A program made the position numbers and the translations under genes. From Alitabrizicola rongguiensis (GTDB lineage Bacteria; Pseudomonadota; Alphaproteobacteria; Rhodobacterales; Rhodobacteraceae): DNA of 64,000 bases. The stretch spans positions 1 through 64,000 of the forward strand of contig NZ_JAKENF010000005.1 in the NCBI RefSeq assembly GCF_021491355.1, written 5' to 3'. Of the stretch, positions 8,177 to 18,870 are shown piece by piece (position 1 is the first letter of the stretch; every line of letters starts with the position of its first letter). The notes under the pieces are model-generated. The model did no database searches. It was given only the letters and a program-made list of their open reading frames with translations, and was not told the DNA's origin.

Positions 8177-9706
8177 TCATGCGGCGGCTCCCTTGGATGC
8201 GGTTGGGGCGGTGGCCGAGATCACCGCGGCGGCGTCGGCGCCTGCGGGGAAATCTCCGGTCACGCGGCCATTGGCCATGACGAGGATGCGGTCCGACAGC
8301 GCCAGCACCTCGTCGAGGTCGGATGTAACGAACAGGATGCCCAGCCCCTCGGAGGCGAGGCGGCGCATCGTGCGGAACACCTCGGCCTTTGCGCCGATGT
8401 CGATCCCGCGCGAGGGCTCGTCCATCAGCAGGATCTTCGGCCCGGTCATCAGCGCCTTGCCGATGACGACCTTCTGCTGGTTGCCGCCGGACAGGCTGGA
8501 GACCGGGTTTTCCGGGCTGGCGACCTTGATCGTCAGGCGCTTCACGAAGTCCATCGCCGTCGTCGCTTCGGCGCTGAGGTCAAGGTGGAAGGCGCGGGTG
8601 AAGCGCTTCAGCGCCGAAAGGGTGAGGTTCTCGCGGATTGCCATGATCTGCACGAGGCCGTCGCGCTTGCGGTCCTCGGGGATCAGGGCGATGCCCCGGT
8701 CGATCCGCCCCGCCACGTCGCGTTCGGTCAGGGGCTTGCCTTCGACGAAGAAGCGCCCGGTCGCATGCGGATGCTGGGCCATGATGCATTCGAGGAATTC
8801 GGTCCGGCCCGCGCCCATCAGCCCGTACAGCCCGACGATCTCGCCCGCCCGGACCGAAAGCGAGACATGATCGACCGTGTAGCCGCCGCCTTCGCGGGGC
8901 AGGGTGATCTCTTCGGCGCGGAAGACCTCGGCGCCAAAGGCGGGCGCCTCGGTGCGGGGGAAGTCCTTGGAACTGTCGCCGATCATCGCCCGGACGATCC
9001 AGGGGATGTCCACGCCCTCCATGCTGCGCGCGCCGGTGATCGTGCCGTCGCGCAGGACGGTGATGTAGTCGCCGACGCGGATCAGTTCCTCAAGCCGGTG
9101 GCTGATATAGACGATGCCCACGCCTTGGGATTTCAGCTCGGCGATGACGCGGAACAGCACCTCGACCTCGTGGGCCGACAGCGCCGAGGTCGGCTCGTCC
9201 AGGATCAGGATGCGGGCATCTTGCGCCACGGCCTTGGCGATCTCGACGATCTGCTGCTGGCCGATGCGCAGAAGGCCAAGGGGAGTATCGGGGTCGATGT
9301 CCTGTTCGAGCCGTTGCATCAGTGCCCGCGTCTCGCGCCGCTGCGCCTCGCGGTCGATGTCGATGCCGCCGCGCACAGGCTCGCGGCCGATGAAGATGTT
9401 CTCGGCCACGGTCAGGTTGGGGAACAGGTTCAGCTCCTGGAAGACGATGCCGATGCCATGCTTCACCGCATCGGCCTTGTCGCGGAAGCGGACTTCGCGG
9501 CCGTCCATCTCGATCCGGCCCTCGGTCAGGTCCTCGACCCCGGCGATGACCTTCATCAGCGTGGACTTGCCCGCGCCATTCTCGCCGACAAGGACGTTGA
9601 CCGCCCCCATCCGCAGGTCGAAATCCACACCCTTCAGCGCGCGGGTGCCGGGATAGACCTTGACCCCGCCGCGGATCGACAGGCCGATCGGGGGTTCGGC
9701 GCTCAT
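8177..9706 (-). CDS. Sugar ABC transporter ATP-binding protein (RbsA/MglA-like)
   Basis: A 509-residue double ATPase. The N-terminal half has Walker A GENGAGKSTLMKV near residue 42, signature LLRIGQQQIVEIAKA and Walker B ILILDEPTSAL. The C-terminal half has the degenerate loop GLMGAGRTEFL, signature SSLSGGNQQKVVIGKAL and LLMDEPSRGIDIGAK. It energises import through the downstream permease. Its ATG overlaps the stop of the DUF2291 gene by four bases, which implies coupled translation. Confidence 0.94.
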   Translation of the reverse strand: MSAEPPIGLSIRGGVKVYPGTRALKGVDFDLRMGAVNVLVGENGAGKSTLMKVIAGVEDLTEGRIEMDGREVRFRDKADAVKHGIGIVFQELNLFPNLTVAENIFIGREPVRGGIDIDREAQRRETRALMQRLEQDIDPDTPLGLLRIGQQQIVEIAKAVAQDARILILDEPTSALSAHEVEVLFRVIAELKSQGVGIVYISHRLEELIRVGDYITVLRDGTITGARSMEGVDIPWIVRAMIGDSSKDFPRTEAPAFGAEVFRAEEITLPREGGGYTVDHVSLSVRAGEIVGLYGLMGAGRTEFLECIMAQHPHATGRFFVEGKPLTERDVAGRIDRGIALIPEDRKRDGLVQIMAIRENLTLSALKRFTRAFHLDLSAEATTAMDFVKRLTIKVASPENPVSSLSGGNQQKVVIGKALMTGPKILLMDEPSRGIDIGAKAEVFRTMRRLASEGLGILFVTSDLDEVLALSDRILVMANGRVTGDFPAGADAAAVISATAPTASKGAAA

Positions 9707-10347
9707 GGCGCCACCGCGATCTCGACCGGCGTCACGAGCCAGGCCTCGGTCGGCGATTTCAGGGCGACAACACCCGTGAAGGTGACGGTCTTGCCCTTCG
9801 GATCGCCTTCTGGCGTCGCCAGTGCCGCCGCAGCCTTGTCATTGAGCGCGCGCGCCAGCTTGGCGAATTCGATCTGGTCGCGGAAGTCGGTGAAATCGTA
9901 GAACGGGGCAATATCGCGCAGCGCGGTGCCCTTTACCACCGGCCCCAGTTGCAGGGTCAGGTCGGCCTTGCCGTCGCCGTCCGTGTCGAGCTCAAGCTTG
10001 CGCGCCCGCGATTCCAGATTGGCGTCGACGACCTTGCCCTGTCCCTTAGCCGCGAAGTTCCAGGCCGCACCTTCTCCCGCCCCGCGGTGGCCATGCGCCT
10101 GACCGGCGGCATCGAGCCCTGCGGCAATCGCTGCTCGCAGATCGGCAAACTCGCTCGCCTGGGATTTCACCAGCGGCAGCAGTTTCTGATCATAGGTGTC
10201 GTTGAGGATCGCCGAGATCCGGGCGTCGTCGCCGGATGCATCGGCTGCAGCGGTTTGCGTTCCGGGGGCAGGGGTCTTCACGATCTTGCAGGCCCCAAGC
10301 GACAGGGCCGCGGCAAGGCATGTGACCGTCAGCAAGGTGCGGTTCAT
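9703..10347 (-). CDS. DUF2291-family lipoprotein of a sugar transport operon
   Basis: A 214-residue protein with a lipoprotein signal ending in the lipobox LGAC (lipidated Cys about residue 20), so it should be anchored in a membrane facing the periplasm. The remainder matches the DUF2291 pattern (ILNDTYDQKLLPLV, later VKGTALRDI.PFYDF and a C-terminal FTGVVALKSPTEAWLVTPV). Such proteins recur next to ribose-class sugar ABC systems but have no established function as far as I know. It sits between the binding protein and the ATPase, so an accessory role in that transporter is likely. Confidence 0.82.
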   Translation of the reverse strand: MNRTLLTVTCLAAALSLGACKIVKTPAPGTQTAAADASGDDARISAILNDTYDQKLLPLVKSQASEFADLRAAIAAGLDAAGQAHGHRGAGEGAAWNFAAKGQGKVVDANLESRARKLELDTDGDGKADLTLQLGPVVKGTALRDIAPFYDFTDFRDQIEFAKLARALNDKAAAALATPEGDPKGKTVTFTGVVALKSPTEAWLVTPVEIAVAP

Positions 10348-10364
10348 CTGCGTCTCTGCAATGG

Positions 10365-10397
10365 AAAATCCCGGCGCGCGGGAGCGGCGCGCCGGGA
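10365..10397 (-). terminator. Attenuator-like hairpin behind the sugar-binding protein gene
   Basis: An 11-bp GC-rich stem (TCCCGGCGCGC at 10369-10379 pairs with 10387-10397) with a 7-base loop is followed, on the minus strand, by a T-run at 10368-10365. It lies 14 bases past the binding-protein stop and before the DUF2291 start. This is the classic position for partial termination or 3'-end protection that keeps the binding protein in excess over the membrane subunits. Confidence 0.7.
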
Positions 10398-10410
10398 ATG
10401 GCTGCCGGGA

Positions 10411-11693
<1,283 letters not shown>

Positions 11694-13160
11694 ATGACAC
11701 TGACCATCCGTCGCAAGGTCACGCTTGGCGTGGTGATCGGCAGCCGGGCGTTTTTCAGCCCGGCCCCCTGCCGCGCCGCGCGGGACGAGGTGCTGGCCCA
11801 GCTGGATAAACTGGGGATCGCGGCTATCACGCTGCCCTATGAGGCGACCGCGAATGGCGCGGTCCAGTCGGTCGCCGATGCCGAGCTATACGCCCAGCAC
11901 TTCAAGGCGCACAGGGACGAAATCGACGGGCTGGTGATCTGCTTACCGAACTTTGGCGACGAGATCGCCATTGCCGAGCTGGTGAACCGCGCGAAGCTGA
12001 ACGTGCCGATCCTCTTGCAGGCCAGCAATGACGAGGTCGACAAGGTCGATGTCCATTCGCGCCGCGACGCCTTCTGCGGCAAGATCTCGGTCACCAACAA
12101 CTTCTGGCAATACGGCGTCCCCTTCACCGAAACGACGACGCATACTTGCGACACCTGGGGCGAGGAATTCGGGCGCGACCTTGAGCGCTTCTCGCGCGTG
12201 TGCCGCACGGTGCGGGGACTGAAAGGGGCGCGGCTCGGCGCCATCGGGGCGAGGACCGGCGCCTTCCAGACCATGCGTTATTCGGAGAAGCTTTTGCAGG
12301 CTGCCGGCGTTACGGTCGTGACCGTGGACCTGTCCGAGATGATGGGCGCCGCAGCGGCGATCAAGTCCGACGATCCGGCGCTGACTGCGGTGCTTGAGAA
12401 AGTGAAGGGCTACGGTCGGATCCCCGCCCATATCAAGCCCGCCCAGATTGAGAAGCAGGCGCGCTGGACGCTCGCGGTCAACCGCTGGATCGAGGAAAAC
12501 GGCTGCGATGCCAGCGCCATCCAGTGCTGGCGGTCGCTGCAGGACAATTTCGGCTGCGCAACCTGTGTAACCATGTCGATGATGGGGGAGGAACTGATGC
12601 CCTCCGCCTGCGAGGTCGACATCATGGGGGCGCTGTCGATGTATGCGCTGGCGCTGGCTTCGGGCGCGCCGCCCGCGATCCTCGACTGGAACAACAACTA
12701 CGCCTACGAGGCCGACCTCTGCGTCTGCACGCATTGCGGCAACTACCCGAAGTCCTTCATCGGCGACACGCCCGAAATCGGCGAGTTGGACGTGCTGGGC
12801 GAGGTGATCGGCCGCGAGAAATGCTTTGGCGCGGTCAAGGGCAAGGTGAAGGCCGGTCCGATGACCTATTTCCGCCTCTCGACCGACGACCGGGCCGGGA
12901 CGGTCAAATGCTATCTCGGGCAGGGCGAGTTCACCGACGCGCCCTTTGCCATGGATGGCGGCATCGCCGTGTCGCGCGTGCCGCGCCTGCGCGAATTGAT
13001 GCGCTTCGTCACCCAGAACGGGTTCGAGCATCACGTCGCCATGGTGCGCGGCCACCACGCCGATATCGTGAACGAGGCGGTGATCCGCTATCTGGGCTGG
13101 CCGATCTACAATCACGACACGCCCCCCGAACCCGCGCTGACCTTCCCGCGGCGCTTCTGA
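11694..13160 (+). CDS. L-fucose/L-arabinose isomerase-family sugar isomerase
   Basis: A 488-residue protein of the FucI/AraA fold group (COG2407-like), expected to interconvert an aldose and a ketose with a divalent metal in the cytoplasm. Near the C-terminus it carries VDIMGALSMYALALASG and ILDWNNNYAYE, a conserved metal/substrate region, followed by a cysteine-rich stretch (LCVCTHCGNY). The ATG at 11694 has a strong ribosome site (GGGAGGAG); the frame is open further upstream but that part is basic and unlike the family. It leads an operon with both transketolase halves and an FGGY kinase, so its product ketose is probably phosphorylated and then cleaved by the transketolase. Confidence 0.85.
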   Translation: MTLTIRRKVTLGVVIGSRAFFSPAPCRAARDEVLAQLDKLGIAAITLPYEATANGAVQSVADAELYAQHFKAHRDEIDGLVICLPNFGDEIAIAELVNRAKLNVPILLQASNDEVDKVDVHSRRDAFCGKISVTNNFWQYGVPFTETTTHTCDTWGEEFGRDLERFSRVCRTVRGLKGARLGAIGARTGAFQTMRYSEKLLQAAGVTVVTVDLSEMMGAAAAIKSDDPALTAVLEKVKGYGRIPAHIKPAQIEKQARWTLAVNRWIEENGCDASAIQCWRSLQDNFGCATCVTMSMMGEELMPSACEVDIMGALSMYALALASGAPPAILDWNNNYAYEADLCVCTHCGNYPKSFIGDTPEIGELDVLGEVIGREKCFGAVKGKVKAGPMTYFRLSTDDRAGTVKCYLGQGEFTDAPFAMDGGIAVSRVPRLRELMRFVTQNGFEHHVAMVRGHHADIVNEAVIRYLGWPIYNHDTPPEPALTFPRRF

Positions 13161-13170
13161 CGAGGTTTCG

Positions 13171-13986
13171 ATGACCCATTTGAACGATCCCGTCCCGCTG
13201 ATCCGGGAAAAGGCGCTGTGGATGCGGCGCCGCGCCTTCCGCATGGTGCACGAGGCGCAGCTTGGCCATCCGGGCGGGGATTTCTCAGCGACCGACATTA
13301 TCGCGACGCTCTATTTCGGGGTGATGCGCTTTGATCCGAAGCGGCCGGACTGGGCAGATCGGGATCGCTTCATCATGTCGAAGGGGCATGCGACCGGCGC
13401 GCTCTACACCGTGCTTTGCGCCGCCGGCTACTACCCTGAAGACTGGCTTGATACCTACATGCAGCCGAAGTCGCGGCTGAACGGCCACCCGAACCGCAAC
13501 TACCTGCCGGGGGTCGAGACGAATACCGGCCCGCTTGGCCACGGATTTCCCGTCGCGGTCGGCAGCGCCATCGCCGGGGCGTTGACGGGCTCTGACCACC
13601 GCACCTTCGTTCTGACCGGCGACGGCGAGTTGCAGGAAGGCTCGAACTGGGAAGCGGCGATGGTCGCCGGGCACCGCAAGCTCAAGCGCCTGACGCTGAT
13701 CGTGGACCGCAACCGGCTTCAGCAGGGGGCGGGGACGGAAGAGACGAGCGGCCTTGATCCGCTGGACGAGAAGTTCCGCGCCTTCGGCTGGCAGGTGGTC
13801 GAGGTCGATGGCCACGATCCGGCGGCGCTGCTCGCGGCCTTCGCCACGCCCACCGACCGGCCGCTGTGCCTGATCGCCAACACGGTCAAGGGCAAGGGTG
13901 TGTCCTTCATGGAAAACAAGGCATCCTGGCACCATGGCGTGCCGAATGCCGAACAATTCGCACAGGCGATGGAGGAACTGGTCTGA
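13171..13986 (+). CDS. Transketolase, N-terminal (TPP-binding) subunit
   Basis: A 271-residue half transketolase. It has the thiamine diphosphate motif GDGELQEGSNWEAA... ending in the metal/TPP asparagine (LIVDRN), and the N-terminal histidine motifs LGHPGGDFSATD and MSKGHATGALY. It acts with the downstream half as a heteromer transferring a two-carbon unit. Together with an isomerase and a sugar kinase this matches the logic of apulose-4-phosphate transketolase (AptA/AptB), but the acceptor and donor cannot be read directly. Confidence 0.93.
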   Translation: MTHLNDPVPLIREKALWMRRRAFRMVHEAQLGHPGGDFSATDIIATLYFGVMRFDPKRPDWADRDRFIMSKGHATGALYTVLCAAGYYPEDWLDTYMQPKSRLNGHPNRNYLPGVETNTGPLGHGFPVAVGSAIAGALTGSDHRTFVLTGDGELQEGSNWEAAMVAGHRKLKRLTLIVDRNRLQQGAGTEETSGLDPLDEKFRAFGWQVVEVDGHDPAALLAAFATPTDRPLCLIANTVKGKGVSFMENKASWHHGVPNAEQFAQAMEELV

Positions 13987-14945
13987 TGGTACAGGCAGCA
14001 CCCAAAGCCGCAGGGCTTCATGATTGCCGTGAGGCCTGGGTGACGACACTGGAAGCGCTTGCCGCGACGGATCCCCGCATCGTGGCCGTGGTGAACGACT
14101 CGGTCGGTTCGTCGAAGCTCGGCGGCTTCCAGAAGAAGTTCCCCGACCAGCTGATCAACGTGGGCATCGCCGAGCAGGTGATGGTCGGCGTCGGCGCGGG
14201 CCTTGCTAATGGCGGCTGCATCCCCTTTGTCTCGGCCGCGTCCTGTTTCCTGACGGGCCGGTCGCTGGAGCAGGTAAAGGCCGACATTGCCTATGCCAAT
14301 TTCAACGTGAAGCTGGTCGGCCAGTCCTCGGGTGTGGCCTATGGCGAGCTTGGGCCGACGCACCATTCGATCGAGGATTTTGCCTGGCTCAGGCCGCTGA
14401 CCAACCTGACGGTGATCGTGCCTGCCGACCCTTGGGAAACGGCAGAGGCGGTGAAATGGGCCGCCGCACATGAGGGGCCGGTCTATATCCGACTGAGCCG
14501 CATGCCGGTGCCCGAAATCGTCGTGCCGGGGCGGACCTTCCAGCCCGGCAAGGCTCAAGTCCTGCGCGAGGGCGGGGATGTTGCGATCATCGCCTGCGGC
14601 ACGACGGTGCATCTGGCGCTCGACGCCGCGCGGGCGCTGGCCGGGGAGGGGATCGCGGCGCGCGTCCTCAACATGCACACGATCAACCCGCTGGATGACG
14701 AGGCGGTGCTGGCCGCCGCACGGACGGGGGCCATCGTGACGGTCGAGGAGGCCTCGGTGCGGGGCGGTCTTGGCGGGGCGGTCGCGGAACTCACTTCGGC
14801 CCATGATCCGGTTCCGGTCGAGCGGGTGGGCTTCCCCGGCTTCGTGCCGACGGGGTCGGTCGACTGGCTCTTCACCGAATACGGCCTGTCGCAGGACGGC
14901 ATCGCGGCGGCAGCGCGCCGGGCCTTGGCGCGGAAGCGGAAATGA
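13986..14945 (+). CDS. Transketolase, C-terminal (pyrimidine-binding) subunit
   Basis: A 319-residue partner of the preceding half. Its start ATG shares one base with the upstream stop (TGATG at 13984-13988), which indicates reinitiation and equal production. It shows the pyrimidine-domain glutamate region (NVGIAEQVMVGVGAGLA), FVSAASCFLTGRSLEQ, and a C-terminal transketolase domain (VARAL-type Rossmann part with TVEEASVRGGLGGAVAE). Split transketolases of this kind are common in dedicated sugar operons rather than in the housekeeping pentose phosphate pathway. Confidence 0.93.
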   Translation: MVQAAPKAAGLHDCREAWVTTLEALAATDPRIVAVVNDSVGSSKLGGFQKKFPDQLINVGIAEQVMVGVGAGLANGGCIPFVSAASCFLTGRSLEQVKADIAYANFNVKLVGQSSGVAYGELGPTHHSIEDFAWLRPLTNLTVIVPADPWETAEAVKWAAAHEGPVYIRLSRMPVPEIVVPGRTFQPGKAQVLREGGDVAIIACGTTVHLALDAARALAGEGIAARVLNMHTINPLDDEAVLAAARTGAIVTVEEASVRGGLGGAVAELTSAHDPVPVERVGFPGFVPTGSVDWLFTEYGLSQDGIAAAARRALARKRK

Positions 14946-16411
14946 CCGGGCCGCTGGTCCTGGCGATCGACCAGGGCACGACGAACACCAAGGCGGTGCT
15001 GGTGGATGCGGGCGGCCACATCCTTGCCCGCGCCTCGGCTCCGCTGACCTCCAGCTATCCCCATCCCGGATGGGCGGAACAGGCCGCCGAGGAAATCTGG
15101 GCTTCGGTCCGCTCGGTGATCGCCGGGATCGTCGGGCAAGCCGGGCAGGGGATCACCGCCATTGCCATCGCCAACCAGCGCGAGACGCTGGTGGTCTGGG
15201 ATGCCGCAACCGGTCAGCCGGTGACGCCTGCAATCCTCTGGCAGTGCCGCCGCACGGCGGACGACTGCGAGCGGCTGCGTGCGGCGGGGGCCGAACCGCA
15301 GGTCGTCGCTGCGACCGGACTGGGGATCAATCCGCTTTTTGCGGCGGCCAAACTCGGCTGGGTCATGCGCCATGTGCCAGCGGCGGCCGAGCTCCGCGCC
15401 AAGGGGCGGCTCCGGGCGGGGACGGTGGACAGCTGGGTTCTGTGGAACCTGACCGGGGGCGCGGCTTTCGCGACCGACCATTCCAACGCCTCGCGGACTC
15501 AGCTTTTCCATACCGGGCGGCTGGAATGGGACTCGGAACTGAGCGAGCTTTTCGGGGCACCGATCGAGGTGCTGCCCCGCCCGATGCCCTCTGACAGTGC
15601 CTTTGGCGTGACGGCTGTAGGCGCGACGGACCTGCCCTCCGGCATTCCAATCCGTGCGATGATGGGTGACAGCCACGCGGCGCTTTATGGTCATGGGGTG
15701 CGCGGGCCGGGCACGGTCAAGGCGACCTATGGCACAGGATCGTCTTTGATGACGCTTGCCCCGGCCCGTGTGGCCTCGACGCATGGCCTGTCCGGCACAA
15801 TCGCATGGAGCGATGCCGTGGGCACCGCCCATGCGCTCGAGGGCAACATCACCGTCTCGGCGCAGGCGGCGGGCTTCATGGCGGGGCTATTGGGCCTCTC
15901 CGGTCCTGCGGCGCTGTCCGATCTGGCGCAGACGGTGCCCGACGCGGGCGGCGTGAGTTTCGTTCCGGCGCTGGCCGGGCTGGGGGCGCCGCATTGGGAT
16001 GACCATGCCACCGGAACGGTGACGGGCATGAGCCATGCCACTCGTCCCGCGCATCTCGCACGCGCCAGTTTCGACGCGATCGCATTGCAGATCGCCGATG
16101 TCTTCGAAGCGATGGAACAGGATACGGGCCATCGGCTCGACGCCTTGCGTGCCGATGGGGGCGCGTCTTCCAACGATTTCCTGATGCAGCTGCAGGCAGA
16201 CGTGCTGGGCCGCCCGGTGATCCGGGCCGAGGTCGAGGAGGTTGGTGCCCTCGGCGCGGCGGCAATGGCCTTCCGCTCGCTCGGCGTCGAGCCGCATTTC
16301 GCCACCGAGTGCCAGCGGTTCGAGCCGCAGCGCGATAAGGCGTGGCGGGCGGATCTGCGCAGGCGCTGGCAGGCGGCGATTGCGGCCGCCCGCGGCTTAC
16401 CCCGGCCCTAG
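14942..16411 (+). CDS. FGGY-family carbohydrate kinase
   Basis: A 489-residue sugar kinase with the phosphate-1 motif LAIDQGTTNTKAV at residues 7-19, the substrate region IANQRETLVVWD and the adenosine part ATYGTGSSLMTL. It overlaps the transketolase gene by four bases (ATGA). Members phosphorylate ketoses, alditols or glycerol. Here the preceding isomerase suggests a ketose, and the transketolase would use the phosphorylated product, as described for apulose kinase (AplK). Glycerol-kinase-like similarity in the N-terminus is a family property and does not settle the substrate. Confidence 0.9.
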   Translation: MTGPLVLAIDQGTTNTKAVLVDAGGHILARASAPLTSSYPHPGWAEQAAEEIWASVRSVIAGIVGQAGQGITAIAIANQRETLVVWDAATGQPVTPAILWQCRRTADDCERLRAAGAEPQVVAATGLGINPLFAAAKLGWVMRHVPAAAELRAKGRLRAGTVDSWVLWNLTGGAAFATDHSNASRTQLFHTGRLEWDSELSELFGAPIEVLPRPMPSDSAFGVTAVGATDLPSGIPIRAMMGDSHAALYGHGVRGPGTVKATYGTGSSLMTLAPARVASTHGLSGTIAWSDAVGTAHALEGNITVSAQAAGFMAGLLGLSGPAALSDLAQTVPDAGGVSFVPALAGLGAPHWDDHATGTVTGMSHATRPAHLARASFDAIALQIADVFEAMEQDTGHRLDALRADGGASSNDFLMQLQADVLGRPVIRAEVEEVGALGAAAMAFRSLGVEPHFATECQRFEPQRDKAWRADLRRRWQAAIAAARGLPRP

Positions 16412-17913
16412 AACGTGGTGGCTTCGTCGAGCGGCCAGATCGGGCGCTTGACCCGTTTGTAGGGGCGGCGGGCCATCTTCGGGGTGGACAGCGCGCCGCT
16501 GTCGCAGACGATGACCTTGCCGGCGATAGGCTCGAAGGCCGCGCGGAAGTGCTGCATGCTCTTCAGCGCCAGAACCTTGCGCTTCGTCGGGTCGATGCCA
16601 AAGGCGTAAAGCTGCTGGCGGTCGAGCATCTGTTCGCGCTCGGTCACGATCAGGATCTCGACGCCGTCCACCTTGAGGACCGCCGTCGTACCATAGGTCC
16701 GGTCGAGGCCGCCCAGCATCGGCCCGTCGCCGCGGAAGAAACCGTCAGACAGTTTCTCGATCCGCCCGGTCAGGGTCAGCGGGCCGCCGCCGAAGGCGGG
16801 GTCGTTCTTGCCGCCGATGGCGATGGTGACGGTATCGCCTTCCTTGTGCTTGTGGAGCTCGATCGCCGCCTCGGGGTCGATCATCGGCGCGAAGACCGCA
16901 TCCGTCAGTTTCGCGTCGAGCATCGCCTTCAGCAGGTTCGTCGCATCGCCATAGGCGCCAGAGCCAGGGTTGTCGGCATAGTCGGCGATCACCAGCGGGC
17001 CCTTCGAGGCATCGAAGCCCTTGGCCTGCGCCACGGCATCGGCGACCTCAAGGAAGGTGTTGGCACAGGAGTAGCGCGCATCCCAGATCGCGCGGGCATG
17101 GGCGTCGGCAATCTCGGCGGCCCGCTTGTCCGCGCCAGCCACGCCCCTGTCATAGGTCACATAGACCGCCGGCCCCATCTCGGCGATGTCGGCATCCGAG
17201 AAGCCGGAGTTGAGCGAGACAGACAGGATGCCCTGCTCAGTCTCTTCCTTCCGCGCCTTTTCGTATTCCAGCACCATCGGCCCGACATCCGAGCGTCCGG
17301 CATTCGCCTCGTCCATCATCGGGACATGGCGGCGGATGGTCGTGGGCTTCGTCCGGCCCGCCATCGCGTCGTCGAGGAGGAGCCCCGCACGCTTGCCCGA
17401 GATGCGAAGGTCGATATGCGGATAGGTCTTGTAGGTGACCCAGATCTGCGCCTGCTGCGCCATTGCCTCGGTGGCGTTGGCGTGGAGGTCCAGCGTCGCG
17501 GCGATCGGCAGGTCGGGGCCGACAATCGCCCGGATGCGGCGGAGCAGTTCGCCTTCGCCATCCTCATGGTCTTCCGCGACCTGCGCGCCGTGCAGGCCGA
17601 GAAGGATGCCGTCTATCTGGCCACGCCTTGCGCGGATCGCGTCGCAGATCTTGCCGGTCACAAGGTCATAGGCCTCGCTCGAGACCGGCGCATTGGGCGA
17701 TGCTAGGGCCGAGATCACATGCGTCATCTCCCAGCCCCGGTCGGTGGCGGCGTCGAGGAAGCCGGCAAGTTCGGTATTCGCCTCGCCCCGCATGGTGATG
17801 GCCTCATCGCCCTCCGCCAGAGTGTCGACCTGGAAGTCGTGCAGTTCGGTGAAGCCCTTCTTGAACGTGTTGTTCTCCGTAATGAATTCGGCGGTCAGCA
17901 CGCGGAAGGTCAT
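16408..17913 (-). CDS. M81-family metallopeptidase (MlrC/microcystinase C type)
   Basis: A 501-residue putative zinc enzyme of family M81. It starts with VLTAEFITENNTF, a variant of the usual HETNTF. The expected metal-site stretch is present: LDLHAN near residue 165 and YPHID about 24 residues later. Characterised MlrC cleaves small peptides from linearised microcystin; most relatives are orphan enzymes beside peptide transporters. It is the last gene of the minus-strand peptide transporter operon. Its stop codon and that of the convergent kinase overlap within the palindrome CTAG at 16408-16411, leaving no intergenic space. Confidence 0.88.
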   Translation of the reverse strand: MTFRVLTAEFITENNTFKKGFTELHDFQVDTLAEGDEAITMRGEANTELAGFLDAATDRGWEMTHVISALASPNAPVSSEAYDLVTGKICDAIRARRGQIDGILLGLHGAQVAEDHEDGEGELLRRIRAIVGPDLPIAATLDLHANATEAMAQQAQIWVTYKTYPHIDLRISGKRAGLLLDDAMAGRTKPTTIRRHVPMMDEANAGRSDVGPMVLEYEKARKEETEQGILSVSLNSGFSDADIAEMGPAVYVTYDRGVAGADKRAAEIADAHARAIWDARYSCANTFLEVADAVAQAKGFDASKGPLVIADYADNPGSGAYGDATNLLKAMLDAKLTDAVFAPMIDPEAAIELHKHKEGDTVTIAIGGKNDPAFGGGPLTLTGRIEKLSDGFFRGDGPMLGGLDRTYGTTAVLKVDGVEILIVTEREQMLDRQQLYAFGIDPTKRKVLALKSMQHFRAAFEPIAGKVIVCDSGALSTPKMARRPYKRVKRPIWPLDEATTF

Positions 17914-17925
17914 GGAAATAGCCTT

Positions 17926-18870
17926 TCAGAGCGGATGGAAGCAGGCGACGGGATGGTCGGTTGCGGAGAGTTCGGGGTTTTCTGCCCGGCACCGATCCGA
18001 GGCGCGCGGGCAGCGGGCGGCGAAGGCGCAGCCCTTGGGCAGGTCGAAGGCCGATGGAATCTCGCCCTCGATCGCGCGCAGGGTCTTTCGTTGCCCCGGA
18101 TCGGGGGCAAAGGTGCTGTCCATCAGCGCGGCGGTGTAGGGGTGGCGGGCCGGGGCATCGGCTTTCGGCAGCACCTCGACCACGGCGCCGAGATACATCA
18201 CCACCACCCGGTCGCAGAAATAGCGCACAAGACCAAGGTCATGGCTGATGAACAGGTAGGTCAGCCCCAGTTCCCGCCTGAGTTCGGACAGCAGTGCAAT
18301 GATCTGCGCCTGGATCGACACGTCGAGCGAGGCGGTGGGTTCATCCAGCACGATGAAGTCGGGCGCCTGCGCCAGCGCGCGGGCGATGCCGATCCGCTGC
18401 CGCTGCCCGCCGGACATCTGGTGCGGGTAGCTCGCCGAAAGGCGTTCCGACAGGCCGACCTGGCCCAGGAGTTCGGCGATGCGGCCCGCGGGCGGCTCCT
18501 CGCCCTGCACGCGGAAGGGTTCGGCCAGCACCTCGGCCACAGTGAAGCGGGGATCGAGCGAGGAATAAGGGTCCTGGAAGACCATCGCCATCCGCCGCCG
18601 CATCCGGCGCATGTCGCCCCTAGACAGTTTCGTCAGGTCCTGTCCGTCGAAGTGGATGGTGCCCGAGGTCGGTTCGATCAGCCGAAGGATCAGCCGGGCA
18701 AGGGTGGATTTGCCGCAGCCGCTTTCGCCGACGACACCCACGACCTCGCCCTTGCCGATGGCCATCGACACGCCGCGCACCGCCAGCATGGCGCGCGGCC
18801 TGGCCAGCAGGCCGCCCCCGGTCTGGAAGCGCTTGACGAGCGCCTCGGCGCGGATCAGCGGATCAGCCAT
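17926..18870 (-). CDS. Peptide ABC transporter ATP-binding protein (DppF/OppF type)
   Basis: A 314-residue ATPase with Walker [17 protein letters not shown], signature [16 protein letters not shown] and Walker [13 protein letters not shown], followed by the oligopeptide/dipeptide C-terminal cysteine-containing extension ([15 protein letters not shown]). I place the start at the ATG at 18868-18870, overlapping the end of the DppD-type gene; the longer frame upstream only re-reads that gene. It pairs with the DppD-type subunit to power import of peptides or related amino compounds. Confidence 0.93.
   Translation of the reverse strand: MADPLIRAEALVKRFQTGGGLLARPRAMLAVRGVSMAIGKGEVVGVVGESGCGKSTLARLILRLIEPTSGTIHFDGQDLTKLSRGDMRRMRRRMAMVFQDPYSSLDPRFTVAEVLAEPFRVQGEEPPAGRIAELLGQVGLSERLSASYPHQMSGGQRQRIGIARALAQAPDFIVLDEPTASLDVSIQAQIIALLSELRRELGLTYLFISHDLGLVRYFCDRVVVMYLGAVVEVLPKADAPARHPYTAALMDSTFAPDPGQRKTLRAIEGEIPSAFDLPKGCAFAARCPRASDRCRAENPELSATDHPVACFHPL

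Noticed and set aside
7682-9901. 739-codon plus-strand frame opposite the sugar permease and ATPase
   Set aside because: It runs across two real genes and the intergenic repeat, has no recognisable fold and no ribosome site.
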